Assembly (NCBI RefSeq): GCF_018138715.1
Contig: NZ_JAGSHX010000006.1
Coordinates: 6,572,001 to 6,636,000, forward strand
Direction of reading: 5' to 3'
Length of the DNA stretch: 64,000 bases
Origin: Streptomyces asiaticus
Lineage (GTDB): Bacteria > Actinomycetota > Actinomycetes > Streptomycetales > Streptomycetaceae
Part shown: in pieces, positions 47,069-56,344 of the stretch
Numbering within the stretch: position 1 is the stretch's first letter
How the letters are laid out: each line of letters opens with the position of its first letter
Position numbers and translations under genes: made by a program
Notes under the pieces: model-generated
Database searches by the model: none
The model's input: the letters and a program-made list of their open reading frames with translations, nothing else
What the model was told of the DNA's origin: nothing

Positions 47069-48289
47069 ATGGCTTCACCCACGATCACCCTGGTCACGGC
47101 GGCACCGAACCCCGCCGTGAACGGGCAGTCCGTCACGCTCACCGCCACCGTGATACCGGTGGGTGCCGGAACGCCCACGGGCACCGTCACCTTCGTGGTC
47201 AGCGGCGGTCCCACCCTGACCGGGACGCTGTCCGGCGGGACCGCCTCGGTCACCGCGAGCGGTCTGACCGTCGGCACCCACATCGTCACCGCCACCTACA
47301 ACGGCGACGCCAACTTCACCCCGTCCACCGGCACCACGGCGGTCGTCGTGATCCAGGCGTCCACGACCACATCGGTGACGTCGGCGCCGGACCCCTCGAC
47401 GCTGGGGCAGCCGGTGACGTTCACCGCCACGGTCGCCCCGGTCGCGCCCGGCGCGGGCGTCCCGACCGGCACGGTCACCTTCACCATCAGCGGCAGCGGG
47501 GGCGGCACGTTCACCCAGTCGCTGTCGGGCGGCATGGCCACGCTCACCCTCAGCACCCTCGGCGTCGGCGTCCACACCGTGGTCGCCGTCTACAGCGGCG
47601 ACGCCACCTTCCTGCCGTCCACCGGCACCGACACCCACACCGTGAACCCCGGGCCCGCGGCCACGACCACGACGCTGATGTCCTCGGTGAACCCGTCCGT
47701 GTTCGGGCAGCCGGTGACCTTCACCGCCACGGTCATGCCGAACGCGCCCGCCACCGGCGTCCCGACCGGCACGGTCACCTTCGTGATCAGCGGCAGCGGG
47801 GGCGGTTCGTCCACCCAGCCCCTGTCGGGCGGCACGGCGACGTTCACCACCAGCGGCCTGGGTACGGGTTCGCACACGGTGACGGCCAACTACAGCGGTG
47901 ATACCAACTTCGCCGCGTCGTCGTCGGCGACGCTGACGCAGCTGGTGAACCTGGCGGTGTCGAGGACCTCGATCAGCTCCCACCCCAACCCGGCCCTGGC
48001 GGGCACGGAGATCGACTTCGTCGCCTTCGTGGAAGCGCTCCCGCCCGGCGACGGCACCCCGACGGGCACGGTCACCTTCACCCTGACCGATGGTGCCGTC
48101 ATCGAGGCCGAGGTGCCCGTGGACCCCTTCGGATTCGCCTTCGTCACCGTGGGACTGGCGGCGGGCGAGTGGGACGTCAGCGCGGTCTACTCGGGCGACG
48201 CCAATTTCGGAGCCTCTGGCGTCTCCGAGTACACGCAGACCGTCACCGACGCCCAGGTCGCGACCACGGGCCTGAGCGCACAGCACTGA
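47069..48289 (+). CDS. Ig-like repeat protein A (four repeats, no signal peptide)
   Basis: A 406-residue protein consisting almost entirely of four ~95-residue Ig-like (Big/Ig_3 type) repeats. Each has the pattern PNP, GQSVTLTATV, PTGTVTF, LSGGTA, GTHTVTA and YNGDANF. The third repeat is clearly copied from the second at DNA level. Surprisingly, it starts MASPTITLVTAAPNP with no signal peptide, lipobox, transmembrane helix or sorting signal. ATG 47069 has GGAGGG at 47058-47063, and no upstream start adds a signal. Such folds usually bind surfaces or extend adhesins; how it would leave the cell is unclear. Confidence 0.87.
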   Translation: MASPTITLVTAAPNPAVNGQSVTLTATVIPVGAGTPTGTVTFVVSGGPTLTGTLSGGTASVTASGLTVGTHIVTATYNGDANFTPSTGTTAVVVIQASTTTSVTSAPDPSTLGQPVTFTATVAPVAPGAGVPTGTVTFTISGSGGGTFTQSLSGGMATLTLSTLGVGVHTVVAVYSGDATFLPSTGTDTHTVNPGPAATTTTLMSSVNPSVFGQPVTFTATVMPNAPATGVPTGTVTFVISGSGGGSSTQPLSGGTATFTTSGLGTGSHTVTANYSGDTNFAASSSATLTQLVNLAVSRTSISSHPNPALAGTEIDFVAFVEALPPGDGTPTGTVTFTLTDGAVIEAEVPVDPFGFAFVTVGLAAGEWDVSAVYSGDANFGASGVSEYTQTVTDAQVATTGLSAQH

Positions 48290-48380
48290 GCCCCGCCACT
48301 GCCCGAGAGGGGCGGTGGCGGGGCCCGGCCATGCGGCGCCGAGGGACATACCGGCGCATATTCGCCCCCTATGCGGGTAA

Positions 48381-49739
48381 ATGCGAAGTGTGTTCGGCAA
48401 GACGCCACGATGGGGCACGCTCCTGCTGGCCGTCCTCGTCGCCCTGACGGCGGTACTGCTCACCGCCGGGGGCGCGCATGCCGAAACGGATGTGAACAAG
48501 ATCGGCAAGGCGCTGCGCAACAGCCCCGTGTACGTCGATCCCGGCGCCTCCGACGCCCTGAGCGCCGGGCAGGCCCGCGCCCTGGTGGCACACATCCGCA
48601 CGGCGGATGTGCCAGTCTACGTGGCCGTTCTGCCGGACAACCCCGCGTACGGCGGAGAGCGCGTCTTCGGGCGGCTGCGTGCCGCCGTCGACCGCCCCGG
48701 TGTCTACGCGGTGGCGCTCGGCTCCTCCTTCGGGGCGGCCTCCGACACCTCGGTGCTGCCCGGAGGCACCTCGCGGGCGCTGGCGGAGCGGAACCTGCGG
48801 CAGCACCCGCACGACCTCGCCGCGGTCCTGAACGGCTTCGTGACCGACACGGCCACCGCGATCCACGACCGGACCGGCCAGGGGTCCGGCGGCGACCAGG
48901 GCGCTCGGGGTTCCACCCTGTCGATGGGGGACGCGGTGGCGGTGCTGATCGTCCTGGCCGCCGTCGGCGCAAGCGGCCTGTACCTGGTGCGGCGCACCCG
49001 CAAGCAGCGCCGCGAGCGCGAACGGGCCGCGCTGGAGCAGGTGCGCGGCGCGGTCGAGGAGGACATCACCGCGTACGGCGAGAAGCTCGGCGGGACCCGC
49101 TTCGACCCCGCCGACCCGGCGTCCACCCCCGAGATGGCGGACGACTACGGCCGCGCCCTGGACGCCTACGAGGAGGCGAAGGCCAGGTCCGCCGCCGCCC
49201 GGCGGCCCGAGGACGTACGGCCGGTGACCGAGGCGCTGGAGGAGGGCCGCTTCGCGCTGGCGGTGCTCGAAGCCCGCCGCGAGGGCGGCCCGCTGCCCCA
49301 GCGGCGCCCTCCGTGCTTCTTCGACCCGCGCCACGGCCCCTCGGTCCGGGACGTCCCGTGGGCGCCCCCGGGCGGCACCCAGCGCTCCGTCCCCGCCTGC
49401 GCCGCGGACGCCACCCGCGTCGACGACGGCCGCTACCCGGACGCCCGCACCGTCCCGGTCGGCGGCGACCGGCGCCGCCCGTACTGGGACGCCGGTCCGG
49501 CCTACGGGCCCTGGGCGAGCGGTTACTTCGGCGGCTACGGCTCGATGCTGCTGCCCGGGCTGCTGGTCGGCACGCTGCTCGGCGGGTCCCTCGGCCCGGA
49601 CTACGGGACCGGTGGGTTCGACGGTGGCTTCGGCGACGGCGGGAACGGCGGCGACTCCGGCGGTGGCTTCGACGACGGCGGTTTCGGTGGCGGCTTCGGC
49701 GACGGCGGTGGCTTCGACGGCGGCTTCGGCGACGGCTGA
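48381..49739 (+). CDS. Signal-bearing membrane protein with Gly-rich C-terminus, unknown
   Basis: A 452-residue protein. A signal peptide or N-terminal anchor (LLLAVLVALTAVLLTAGGAHA) is followed by an extracytoplasmic domain of ~150 residues, a single transmembrane helix at about 185-205 (AVAVLIVLAAVGASGLYLV), a charged cytoplasmic segment with coiled-coil character, and a tail of Gly/Asp/Phe repeats such as GGFGDGG and GGFDGGFGDG. The extracytoplasmic part is reminiscent of TPM-like domains. It lies between the two Ig-like genes on the same strand. Function is not known to me; no good Shine-Dalgarno is seen. Confidence 0.82.
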   Translation: MRSVFGKTPRWGTLLLAVLVALTAVLLTAGGAHAETDVNKIGKALRNSPVYVDPGASDALSAGQARALVAHIRTADVPVYVAVLPDNPAYGGERVFGRLRAAVDRPGVYAVALGSSFGAASDTSVLPGGTSRALAERNLRQHPHDLAAVLNGFVTDTATAIHDRTGQGSGGDQGARGSTLSMGDAVAVLIVLAAVGASGLYLVRRTRKQRRERERAALEQVRGAVEEDITAYGEKLGGTRFDPADPASTPEMADDYGRALDAYEEAKARSAAARRPEDVRPVTEALEEGRFALAVLEARREGGPLPQRRPPCFFDPRHGPSVRDVPWAPPGGTQRSVPACAADATRVDDGRYPDARTVPVGGDRRRPYWDAGPAYGPWASGYFGGYGSMLLPGLLVGTLLGGSLGPDYGTGGFDGGFGDGGNGGDSGGGFDDGGFGGGFGDGGGFDGGFGDG

Positions 49740-49883
49740 CCCCCGCGCCGGCACACCGCACCGGGCCAGCCCGGCACCCGCCCCGTGCTGCGCGGTGCGT
49801 ACGCGGTGCCCCGACCACGGAGGACGCGCGCCGCACGGGGCGGATGGTGTGCGCGGGGAAGGCCGCCGAGCGCTGCGCTATCC

Positions 49884-50106
49884 GGGGTAATTCGGCGGCA
49901 CATCCCTGGCGGTCGACGGCGAGTCGCGCGCCTACTGGTGCTACAGACCGGTGGGTTCCACATCTGCCGGGGGACGGCGACGCGGGATGCTCCCGCGTGG
50001 ATCGCCGTATGCGCGCACCCCCTGACCGCCGATGCGCCGCCGCGCCTCGTTCCCGCATGCGTGGCGAGTAACGGCCCACCACCCCACACCACTTGGAGGG
50101 CCACCC
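49884..50106 (+). promoter_or_regulatory. Conserved leader of the second Ig-like gene
   Basis: Second copy of the leader described at 46845-47068: GGGGTAATTCGG at 49884-49895 and the 50-nt element at 49931-49980. Just after it, CGCGGGA..TCCCGCG (49981-49997) forms a perfect 7-bp hairpin; copy A has CGAG..CTCG there instead, so structure may be kept while sequence varies. Confidence 0.6.
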
Positions 50107-50697
50107 ATGGCTACACCCACGATCACCCTGGTCACGGTCTCACCCAACCCCACCACCTTCGGGCAGTCGGTCACGCTCACCGCCACCGTGATCCCGCTCG
50201 GCACCGGAACCCCCACCGGCACCGTCACCTTCGTCGTCACCGGCGGCCCCACCTTGACCGGGACCCTGTCGGGCGGGACGACCTCGGTCACCGTCCCCAA
50301 CCTGAGCGTCGGCGCCCACGCCGTCCTCGGCAACTACAACGGGGACGCCAACTTCTCCCCGTCCACCGGCGCCAACGTCATCCTCGTCGTCCAGTCGGCC
50401 ACCACCACATCGGTGTCCTCGTCGCCGGACCCCTCGACGCTGGGACAGTCGGTGACCTTCACCGCCAACGTCACCCCGATCGCGCCCGGCGCGGGCGTCC
50501 CGACCGGGACGGTCACCTTCATCATCGGCGGCTCCGGCGGCGGCGCCTTCGTCCAGCCGCTGTCGGCGGGCACCGCGACGCTGTCCCTCAACACCCTGGG
50601 CGTCGGCACCCACCCCCTGATCGCCCTCTACAACGGCGACACCAGTTTCCTGCCGTCCTCCGGCACCGACACCCAGACCGTCAACCCGGCCGCATGA
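50107..50697 (+). CDS. Ig-like repeat protein B (two repeats, no signal peptide)
   Basis: A 196-residue paralogue of protein A with just two Ig-like repeats, corresponding to the first two of A (start MATPTITLVTVSPNP). It likewise has no signal peptide or anchor and ends right after the second repeat (TQTVNPAA). ATG 50107 follows TTGGAGGGCC. The gene and its leader were duplicated together, with A later gaining repeats or B losing them. It is convergent with glnA. Confidence 0.87.
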   Translation: MATPTITLVTVSPNPTTFGQSVTLTATVIPLGTGTPTGTVTFVVTGGPTLTGTLSGGTTSVTVPNLSVGAHAVLGNYNGDANFSPSTGANVILVVQSATTTSVSSSPDPSTLGQSVTFTANVTPIAPGAGVPTGTVTFIIGGSGGGAFVQPLSAGTATLSLNTLGVGTHPLIALYNGDTSFLPSSGTDTQTVNPAA

Positions 50698-50790
50698 CCC
50701 TCCCGCACACCACCGAGCCCCCGCCCCCGCCCATCGGGGCGGTGGCGGGGGCTCGGACGGAGCCGGAAGGGCTCACAGAGCGCGCACGGC

Positions 50791-52200
50791 TCACACGTCG
50801 AAGTAGAGCTCGAACTCGTGCGGGTGCGGACGCAGCTGGAGCGGGGCGATCTCGTTGGTGCGCTTGTAGTCGATCCAGGTCTCGATCAGGTCGGAGGTGA
50901 AGACACCGCCCTGGAGGAGGAACTCGTGGTCGGACTCGAGCGAGTCGAGGACGGCCGGGAGGGAGGTCGGGACCTGCGGGACGCCCGCGTGCTCCTCGGG
51001 GGCGAGCTCGTAGAGGTCCTTGTCGATCGGCTCGGCCGGCTCGATCTTGTTCTTGATGCCGTCCAGACCCGCGAGGAGCAGGGCGGAGAAGGCCAGGTAC
51101 GGGTTGCCGGAGGAGTCCGGCGCGCGGAACTCGACGCGCTTGGCCTTCGGGTTGGAGCCGGTGATCGGGATACGCATCGCGGCGGAGCGGTTGCGCTGCG
51201 AGTACACCAGGTTGACCGGGGCCTCGAAGCCCGGGACCAGACGGTGGTAGGAGTTCACCGTCGGGTTGGTGAAGGCCAGCAGCGACGGGGCGTGCTTGAG
51301 GATGCCGCCGATGTAGTAGCGGGCGGTGTCCGACAGGCCCGCGTAGCCCTGCTCGTCGTAGAAGAGCGGGGAGCCGCCCTGCCACAGCGACTGGTGGACG
51401 TGCATGCCCGAGCCGTTGTCACCGAAGATCGGCTTCGGCATGAAGGTCGCGGTCTTGCCGTTCTGCCACGCCACGTTCTTGACGATGTACTTGAACAGCA
51501 TCAGGTCGTCGGCCGCGGCCAGCAGCGTGTTGAACTTGTAGTTGATCTCGGCCTGGCCGGCGGTGCCCACCTCGTGGTGCTGGCGCTCGACCTGGAGACC
51601 GGCCTTGTTCAGCTCCAGGCTGATCTCGGCGCGCAGGTCGGCGAAATGGTCGACCGGCGGGGTCGGGAAGTAGCCGCCCTTGTAGCGGACCTTGTAGCCA
51701 CGGTTGTCCTGGAGCGCACCGGTGTTCCAGGCGCCCGCCTCGGAGTCGATGTGGTAGAAGGACTCGTTCGCCTTGGTCTCGAAGCGCACGCTGTCGAAGA
51801 CGTAGAACTCCGCCTCCGGACCGAAGTACGCGGTGTCGGCGATGCCGGTGGAGGCGAGGTACGCCTCGGCCTTCTTGGCGATGTTCCGCGGGTCACGGCT
51901 GTACTGCTCGCCCGTGATGGGGTCGTGGATGAAGAAGTTGATGTTGAGGGTCTTGTCCCGGCGGAACGGGTCGACACGGGCCGTGGAGAGGTCGGCACGC
52001 AGGGCCATGTCCGACTCGTGGATCGCCTGGAAGCCGCGGATCGACGAGCCGTCGAAGGCCAGCTCCTCGTGCGGGTCGAACGCCTCCGCCGGTACGGTGA
52101 AGTGCTGCATGACGCCGGGAAGGTCACAGAAACGGACGTCGACGAACTTCACGTCCTCGTCCGAAATGAACTTCCGAGCGTCGTCGGCGTTCTGGAACAT
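50791..52200 (-). CDS. glnA: Glutamine synthetase type I
   Basis: A 469-residue GSI-beta enzyme making glutamine from glutamate, ammonia and ATP. Landmarks: N-terminal beta-grasp ([13 protein letters not shown]), [23 protein letters not shown], the ATP-site [33 protein letters not shown] and the adenylylation site in [10 protein letters not shown], so it should be controlled by GlnE. ATG 52200 is preceded by a GAGGAG-type site. A clear GlnR box 98-135 bp upstream indicates nitrogen control. Convergent with Ig-like gene B. Confidence 0.97.
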   Translation of the reverse strand: MFQNADDARKFISDEDVKFVDVRFCDLPGVMQHFTVPAEAFDPHEELAFDGSSIRGFQAIHESDMALRADLSTARVDPFRRDKTLNINFFIHDPITGEQYSRDPRNIAKKAEAYLASTGIADTAYFGPEAEFYVFDSVRFETKANESFYHIDSEAGAWNTGALQDNRGYKVRYKGGYFPTPPVDHFADLRAEISLELNKAGLQVERQHHEVGTAGQAEINYKFNTLLAAADDLMLFKYIVKNVAWQNGKTATFMPKPIFGDNGSGMHVHQSLWQGGSPLFYDEQGYAGLSDTARYYIGGILKHAPSLLAFTNPTVNSYHRLVPGFEAPVNLVYSQRNRSAAMRIPITGSNPKAKRVEFRAPDSSGNPYLAFSALLLAGLDGIKNKIEPAEPIDKDLYELAPEEHAGVPQVPTSLPAVLDSLESDHEFLLQGGVFTSDLIETWIDYKRTNEIAPLQLRPHPHEFELYFDV

Positions 52201-52297
52201 CCAACTCCTCCTAGCCCGGCCGCGGTGGGACGGGGATATGTCCGGTGGCGCGATTCCATGTGCGGTGGCGCGCTCTCGCCGACCATAGGCAGACGGG

Positions 52298-52335
52298 ATT
52301 TCCCGGGCATGACCCATTTGTTTCACCCAGGTTAA
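52298..52335 (-). promoter_or_regulatory. GlnR box upstream of glnA
   Basis: On the minus strand: TTAAC-N6-GAAAC-N6-GTCAT-N6-GAAAT, from 52335 to 52298. This is the full two-half a/b-site arrangement known for GlnR in Streptomyces, with all three 6-nt gaps kept. GlnR should activate glnA when nitrogen is limiting. Confidence 0.8.
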
Positions 52336-52455
52336 CCGGCTCGAGGGTGCTTGCGGGTCCCTTGTGGCCTCGGAAAAGGCGCCGTAGGGGGGCGCGGGAA
52401 TCACTCGGAAGGGGTCCGGCCGGGGGAACGTATGCGGTCGCAGTAACGTAGACGG

Positions 52456-52923
52456 GTGGACAAGAGGCAAGCAATCGGATCGTGGCTTTCCGGGCCCCGC
52501 GCGGCGGCCGAGGAGATGGGCGTCGACTTCGGCTACCGGGGCCAGGGCCTCGGTCTTCCCGAGAGCGGACCGGGCTCCATCGCGCCGCTGGGACGCCGTT
52601 TCGGGGCGCTCTTCATCGACTGGGGCCTGTGCCTGCTCGTCTCCTACGCGCTGCTGTCCGGCCGTAACGCCCAGGTCGCCGGGAACTGGGCGCTGCTGGT
52701 CTTCCTGGTGCTGAGCCTGGTCACCGTGGGCACCGTCGGCGCCACCCCCGGCAAGCTGCTGCTGAGGCTGCGGGTCGTCGGCGAGGGCGGGGTGCGGCTG
52801 AGCCTGCCGCGGGCCGTACTGCGCAGTGTGCTGCTGGTGGTGGTCATCCCGGCGGTGGTCTGGGACCGCGACACCCGAGGGCTGCACGACCGGCTCTCCC
52901 GCGCGGTGCAGATCAGGGTCTGA
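52456..52923 (+). CDS. RDD-family membrane protein
   Basis: A 155-residue RDD protein with two to three transmembrane helices. It has the Arg-Asp-Asp-type signature as [12 protein letters not shown], plus [14 protein letters not shown] and a C-terminal [13 protein letters not shown]. Function unknown. The GTG at 52456 has no Shine-Dalgarno, but TAACGT at 52444-52449 could be a -10 that starts transcription at the GTG, so a leaderless mRNA is likely. Confidence 0.92.
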   Translation: MDKRQAIGSWLSGPRAAAEEMGVDFGYRGQGLGLPESGPGSIAPLGRRFGALFIDWGLCLLVSYALLSGRNAQVAGNWALLVFLVLSLVTVGTVGATPGKLLLRLRVVGEGGVRLSLPRAVLRSVLLVVVIPAVVWDRDTRGLHDRLSRAVQIRV

Positions 52924-52977
52924 ACCCGCCGTACGGATCAGGGCCTGACCCGCGGATTGCGTACAACCGCGTTACAC

Positions 52978-53020
52978 ACGAAACGGCGGCCCGGACTCTC
53001 CGTCCGGGCCGCCGTTTCGT
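52978..53020. terminator. Bidirectional terminator
   Basis: ACGAAACGGCGGCCCGGA (52978-52995) and TCCGGGCCGCCGTTTCGT (53003-53020) are perfect 18-bp inverted repeats with a 7-nt loop, between the convergent RDD and DUF4191 genes. Confidence 0.92.
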
Positions 53021-53043
53021 ATTCGTTTCGGTGAGGGAGGCGC

Positions 53044-53724
53044 TCAGCGCCCCTTCGGCATCCGCATCCCCTTGGGCATCGGGCCCTTGGGAATCGGCAT
53101 GTTGCTCATCAGGTCGCCCAGCGCGCGCAGCCGGTCGTTCACCACCGTGACCTGTGCGCCCGGCAGCACCCGGGGAAGCTTCAGCAGCGTGGTGCGGAGC
53201 TTCTTGATCTCGACCTGGCCCTCGCCGGAGCCGACCATCACATCGTGGACCGGGACGTCCGCGACGATGCGCGCCATCTTCTTCTTCTCGGCGGCCAGCA
53301 TGCCCTTGAGCCGGTTCGGGTTGCCCTCGGCGACCAGCACGACGCCCGCCTTGCCCACCGCGCGGTGGATGACGTCCTGGTTGCGGTTCATCGCCACCGC
53401 GGGGGTCACCGACCAGCCGCGGCCCACGTTCTCCAGCACCGCCGCCGCCGCGCCCGGCTGGCCCTCCATCTGTCCGAAGGCGGCCCGCTCGGCACGGCGG
53501 CCGAAAATGATGGCCATCGCGAGGAAGGCCAGGACGAAGCCCAGGATGCCCAGGAAGATCGGGTGGCCGATCCAGAAGCCGATCGCGAGAAGGACACCGA
53601 AGGTGACAATCCCCACGCCGGCGACGACAAGTGTGACCTTCGGGTCAACCCGTTTGGTCATCTTGTAGGTCAGGGCGATCTGCTTCAGCCGCCCGGGGTT
53701 CTCGGATGTTTCCTTCCTCGCCAT
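53044..53724 (-). CDS. DUF4191 membrane protein
   Basis: A 226-residue actinobacterial DUF4191 protein with two transmembrane helices at about 35-75 (TLVVAGVGIVTFGVLLAIGFW and ILGFVLAFLAMAIIFG), then a cytoplasmic domain with RGWSVTPAVAMNRNQD and a C-terminal PKG repeat (PIPKGPMPKGMRMPKG). Function unknown; it is always near lipA/glnA. The ATG at 53724 has no Shine-Dalgarno; TAAACT seven bases upstream suggests a leaderless transcript. Confidence 0.92.
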   Translation of the reverse strand: MARKETSENPGRLKQIALTYKMTKRVDPKVTLVVAGVGIVTFGVLLAIGFWIGHPIFLGILGFVLAFLAMAIIFGRRAERAAFGQMEGQPGAAAAVLENVGRGWSVTPAVAMNRNQDVIHRAVGKAGVVLVAEGNPNRLKGMLAAEKKKMARIVADVPVHDVMVGSGEGQVEIKKLRTTLLKLPRVLPGAQVTVVNDRLRALGDLMSNMPIPKGPMPKGMRMPKGR

Positions 53725-53734
53725 ACAGCGAAGT

Positions 53735-53932
53735 TTACGTGGCCTGGGAAGCCCCGGTGGACACGGCCTCCAGCACGTGTTCCGCCTCGTCCCGGTCCTT
53801 GGCCCGGCGCCGGTCCTCGAGGACGGCCGTCCAGGCGTTGCGGCGGGCGGTGCGCTGCCCGCCGCGCAGCAGCAGACCTTCCAGGACGAGGAGCGCGTCG
53901 GTGACGGACGGGCGTACGGGCGCAGCCGGCAT
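53735..53932 (-). CDS. Small conserved hypothetical protein
   Basis: A 65-residue cytoplasmic protein, MPAAPVRPSVTDALLVLEGL onward, mostly helical and rich in Arg and Glu (RRAKDRDEAEHVLEAV). ATG at 53932 follows GAGGGG. It lies 10 bp upstream of the DUF4191 gene in the same direction. From memory a small gene is in this place between lipA and the DUF4191 gene in other streptomycetes. Function unknown. Confidence 0.72.
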   Translation of the reverse strand: MPAAPVRPSVTDALLVLEGLLLRGGQRTARRNAWTAVLEDRRRAKDRDEAEHVLEAVSTGASQAT

Positions 53933-54186
53933 GGATACCCCTCGGAAAGCGGCGGATGATCGCTCGCACAACGTATAAGCAGTGCGTGGCTCAATCGTTA
54001 CCCAATGGTGTTACCAGTGCGTGACTGGCCGGTCAAACACCGATGAAGCTCCGCTGCGGCCCGTATTCCGCCCTTGACCTGCGGCGTTCTTCAAGCCCTC
54101 GAATCTGTGTGTGCTCGCAATCACACAGCGTGTTGCTCACACGGCCGACCGCCGACGGAACGTGACGGCGGAGCGACGACGGAGAG

Positions 54187-55137
54187 TCAGACGGCCGGAG
54201 AAGCCACCGCGACATTGCGCCGCTCGATGGCCTGCTGGTACAGACGGCCGGCGCGGTACGAGGAGCGGACCAGCGGGCCGGACATGACACCGGCGTAACC
54301 GATCTCGTCCGCCTCCTCCTTGAGCTCCACGAACTCCTGGGGCTTGACCCAGCGCTCCACGGGGTGGTGCCGGGGGGAGGGCCGCAGGTACTGGGTGATG
54401 GTGATCAGCTCGCAGCCCGCGTCATGGAGGTCCTGGAGCGCCTGGCTGATCTCCTCGCGCTCCTCGCCCATGCCCAGGATCAGGTTGGACTTGGTGACCA
54501 GACCCGCCTCGCGCGCCTTGGTGATCACCTCGAGCGAGCGCTCGTAACGGAAGCCGGGGCGGATGCGCTTGAAGATCCGCGGCACGGTCTCGACGTTGTG
54601 CGCGAGCACCTCGGGACGGGCCGAGAAGACCTCGGCGAGCTGCTCGGGGACCGCGTTGAAGTCCGGGATCAGCAGCTCCACACCGGTGTCCGGCATCAGG
54701 GAGTGGATCTGGCGCACGGTCTCCGCGTAGAGCCAGGCGCCGCCGTCCTCCAGGTCGTCACGGGCGACGCCGGTGATGGTCGCGTACTTCAGCTCCATGG
54801 TGCGTACGGATTCGGCCACCCGGCGCGGCTCGTCGCGGTCCAGCGCCTGCGGCTTGCCGGTGTCGATCTGGCAGAAGTCGCAGCGCCGGGTGCACTGGTC
54901 GCCGCCGATGAGGAAGGTCGCCTCGCGGTCCTCCCAGCACTCATAGATGTTCGGACAGCCCGCCTCCTGGCACACGGTGTGCAGGCCCTCCCGCTTCACC
55001 AGGCCGTGCAGCTCGGTGTACTCGGGGCCCATCTTCGCCCGGGTCTTGATCCACTCGGGCTTGCGCTCGATGGGGGTCTGGCTGTTCCGGACCTCCAGGC
55101 GCAGCATCTTGCGTCCGTCGGGTGCGACTGCGGACAC
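54187..55137 (-). CDS. lipA: Lipoyl synthase
   Basis: A 316-residue radical-SAM enzyme that inserts two sulfurs into octanoyl groups to make lipoate on 2-oxoacid dehydrogenases. The auxiliary cluster cysteines are in [20 protein letters not shown], and the radical-SAM CX3CX2C is CTRRCDFC. The C-terminal [13 protein letters not shown] holds the conserved serine. GTG at 55137 ([12 protein letters not shown]) follows GAGGAG; the open frame upstream to 55221 lacks similarity. It lies downstream of lipB with a 177-bp gap. Confidence 0.96.
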   Translation of the reverse strand: MSAVAPDGRKMLRLEVRNSQTPIERKPEWIKTRAKMGPEYTELHGLVKREGLHTVCQEAGCPNIYECWEDREATFLIGGDQCTRRCDFCQIDTGKPQALDRDEPRRVAESVRTMELKYATITGVARDDLEDGGAWLYAETVRQIHSLMPDTGVELLIPDFNAVPEQLAEVFSARPEVLAHNVETVPRIFKRIRPGFRYERSLEVITKAREAGLVTKSNLILGMGEEREEISQALQDLHDAGCELITITQYLRPSPRHHPVERWVKPQEFVELKEEADEIGYAGVMSGPLVRSSYRAGRLYQQAIERRNVAVASPAV

Positions 55138-55314
55138 GTCCGGCACTCCTCTTTGCTTGACTCTGCTTGGCGGCTCGGCGCGGCGAGTTTGCCGGCGGGC
55201 TTTGGAATCGTCGGCGGTCACCAGGGTACGCCCGTGGTTCGTACGGATTTACGTCAAGGGCAACCGAACGCTGCGAGGACGCATTCCCGCACGGGGTGGA
55301 GCGAGCCCAGGGGG

Positions 55315-56139
55315 TCAGACCGCGCGCGGCAGCGGGACGGACGCCTCCAGGACCTCCCGCAGATGCCGCTCGACCACCGGCAGCACCTCGGCGATCGGCA
55401 CATCCCGGCCCAGCTCCTCCGAGAGCGAGGTCACACCCGCGTCCCGGATGCCGCACGGCACGATCCGGTCGAACCAGGTGTTGTCCGGATTGCAGTTGAG
55501 CGAGAAGCCGTGCATCGTCACGCCCTTGGCGATCCGCACCCCGATGGCGGCCAGCTTGCGGTCCTCGCGGCGCTGCCCGGCGTTGGACGGTGCGTACTCC
55601 GGCCCGTTCAGCCGTGCGTCGAACTCCTCGTCCTCCAGCCGCGGGTCGAAGTCCAGCTTCAGCCCGCCGAGCGCGGGGCGCTGGTCCACCGGGTCGCCCA
55701 GCACCCACACCCCGCTGCGGCCCTCGACCCGGGTGGTCTCCAGACCGAACTCCGCACAGGTGCGCAGCAGCGCCTCCTCCAGGCGGCGGACATGCGCGAT
55801 GACGTCCACCGGGCGCGGCAGCTTGAGGATCGGATAGCCGACCAGCTGGCCCGGGCCATGCCAGGTGATCTTGCCGCCGCGGTCCACGTCCACCACCGGG
55901 GTGCCGTCCAGCGGGCGCTCGCTGTCGGCCGTGCGCCGCCCCGCCGTGTAGACCGGGGGGTGCTCCAGCAGCAGACAGGTGTCGGGGATCTCGTCCGCGA
56001 AGCGGGCGGCGTGCACCCGGCGCTGCTCCTGCCACGCCTCCTCGTAGTCCACGGCGTCCGCGCCGAAGCCCAGGTGGACGTAGGCAAGCGCCGGTGAACC
56101 GGGGGCCGACCCCGGGGAAGACGTGGTCACGGCGGTCAC
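55315..56139 (-). CDS. lipB: Octanoyltransferase
   Basis: A 274-residue LipB that transfers octanoyl from acyl carrier protein to target proteins. Active-site Cys is in [12 protein letters not shown], and the paired Lys in [27 protein letters not shown] is the family signature. It carries an insert of ~20 residues ([20 protein letters not shown]) between HGVWVLGD-like and Lys motifs, common in Streptomyces. GTG at 56139 follows AAGGAG. Forms an operon with lipA. Confidence 0.96.
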   Translation of the reverse strand: MTAVTTSSPGSAPGSPALAYVHLGFGADAVDYEEAWQEQRRVHAARFADEIPDTCLLLEHPPVYTAGRRTADSERPLDGTPVVDVDRGGKITWHGPGQLVGYPILKLPRPVDVIAHVRRLEEALLRTCAEFGLETTRVEGRSGVWVLGDPVDQRPALGGLKLDFDPRLEDEEFDARLNGPEYAPSNAGQRREDRKLAAIGVRIAKGVTMHGFSLNCNPDNTWFDRIVPCGIRDAGVTSLSEELGRDVPIAEVLPVVERHLREVLEASVPLPRAV

Positions 56140-56344
56140 GGCAAGCTCCTTCTCGACCCGCGTCGGATGGGGTGGCGGAGCCTCGCGGCGGCGCCCCCGC
56201 CACTGTACGGCCGTGTCCCCTTACGTCCGCACCCGGCTCGTTCTCACACGATCGGATGAATGCCGCCGGACGGCCGCGATCAGCCCTCGAGCGGCGGTTA
56301 CATTCGCGCCGTTCCACAGAGCGATCAGGGAGACCGGCAGGCTG

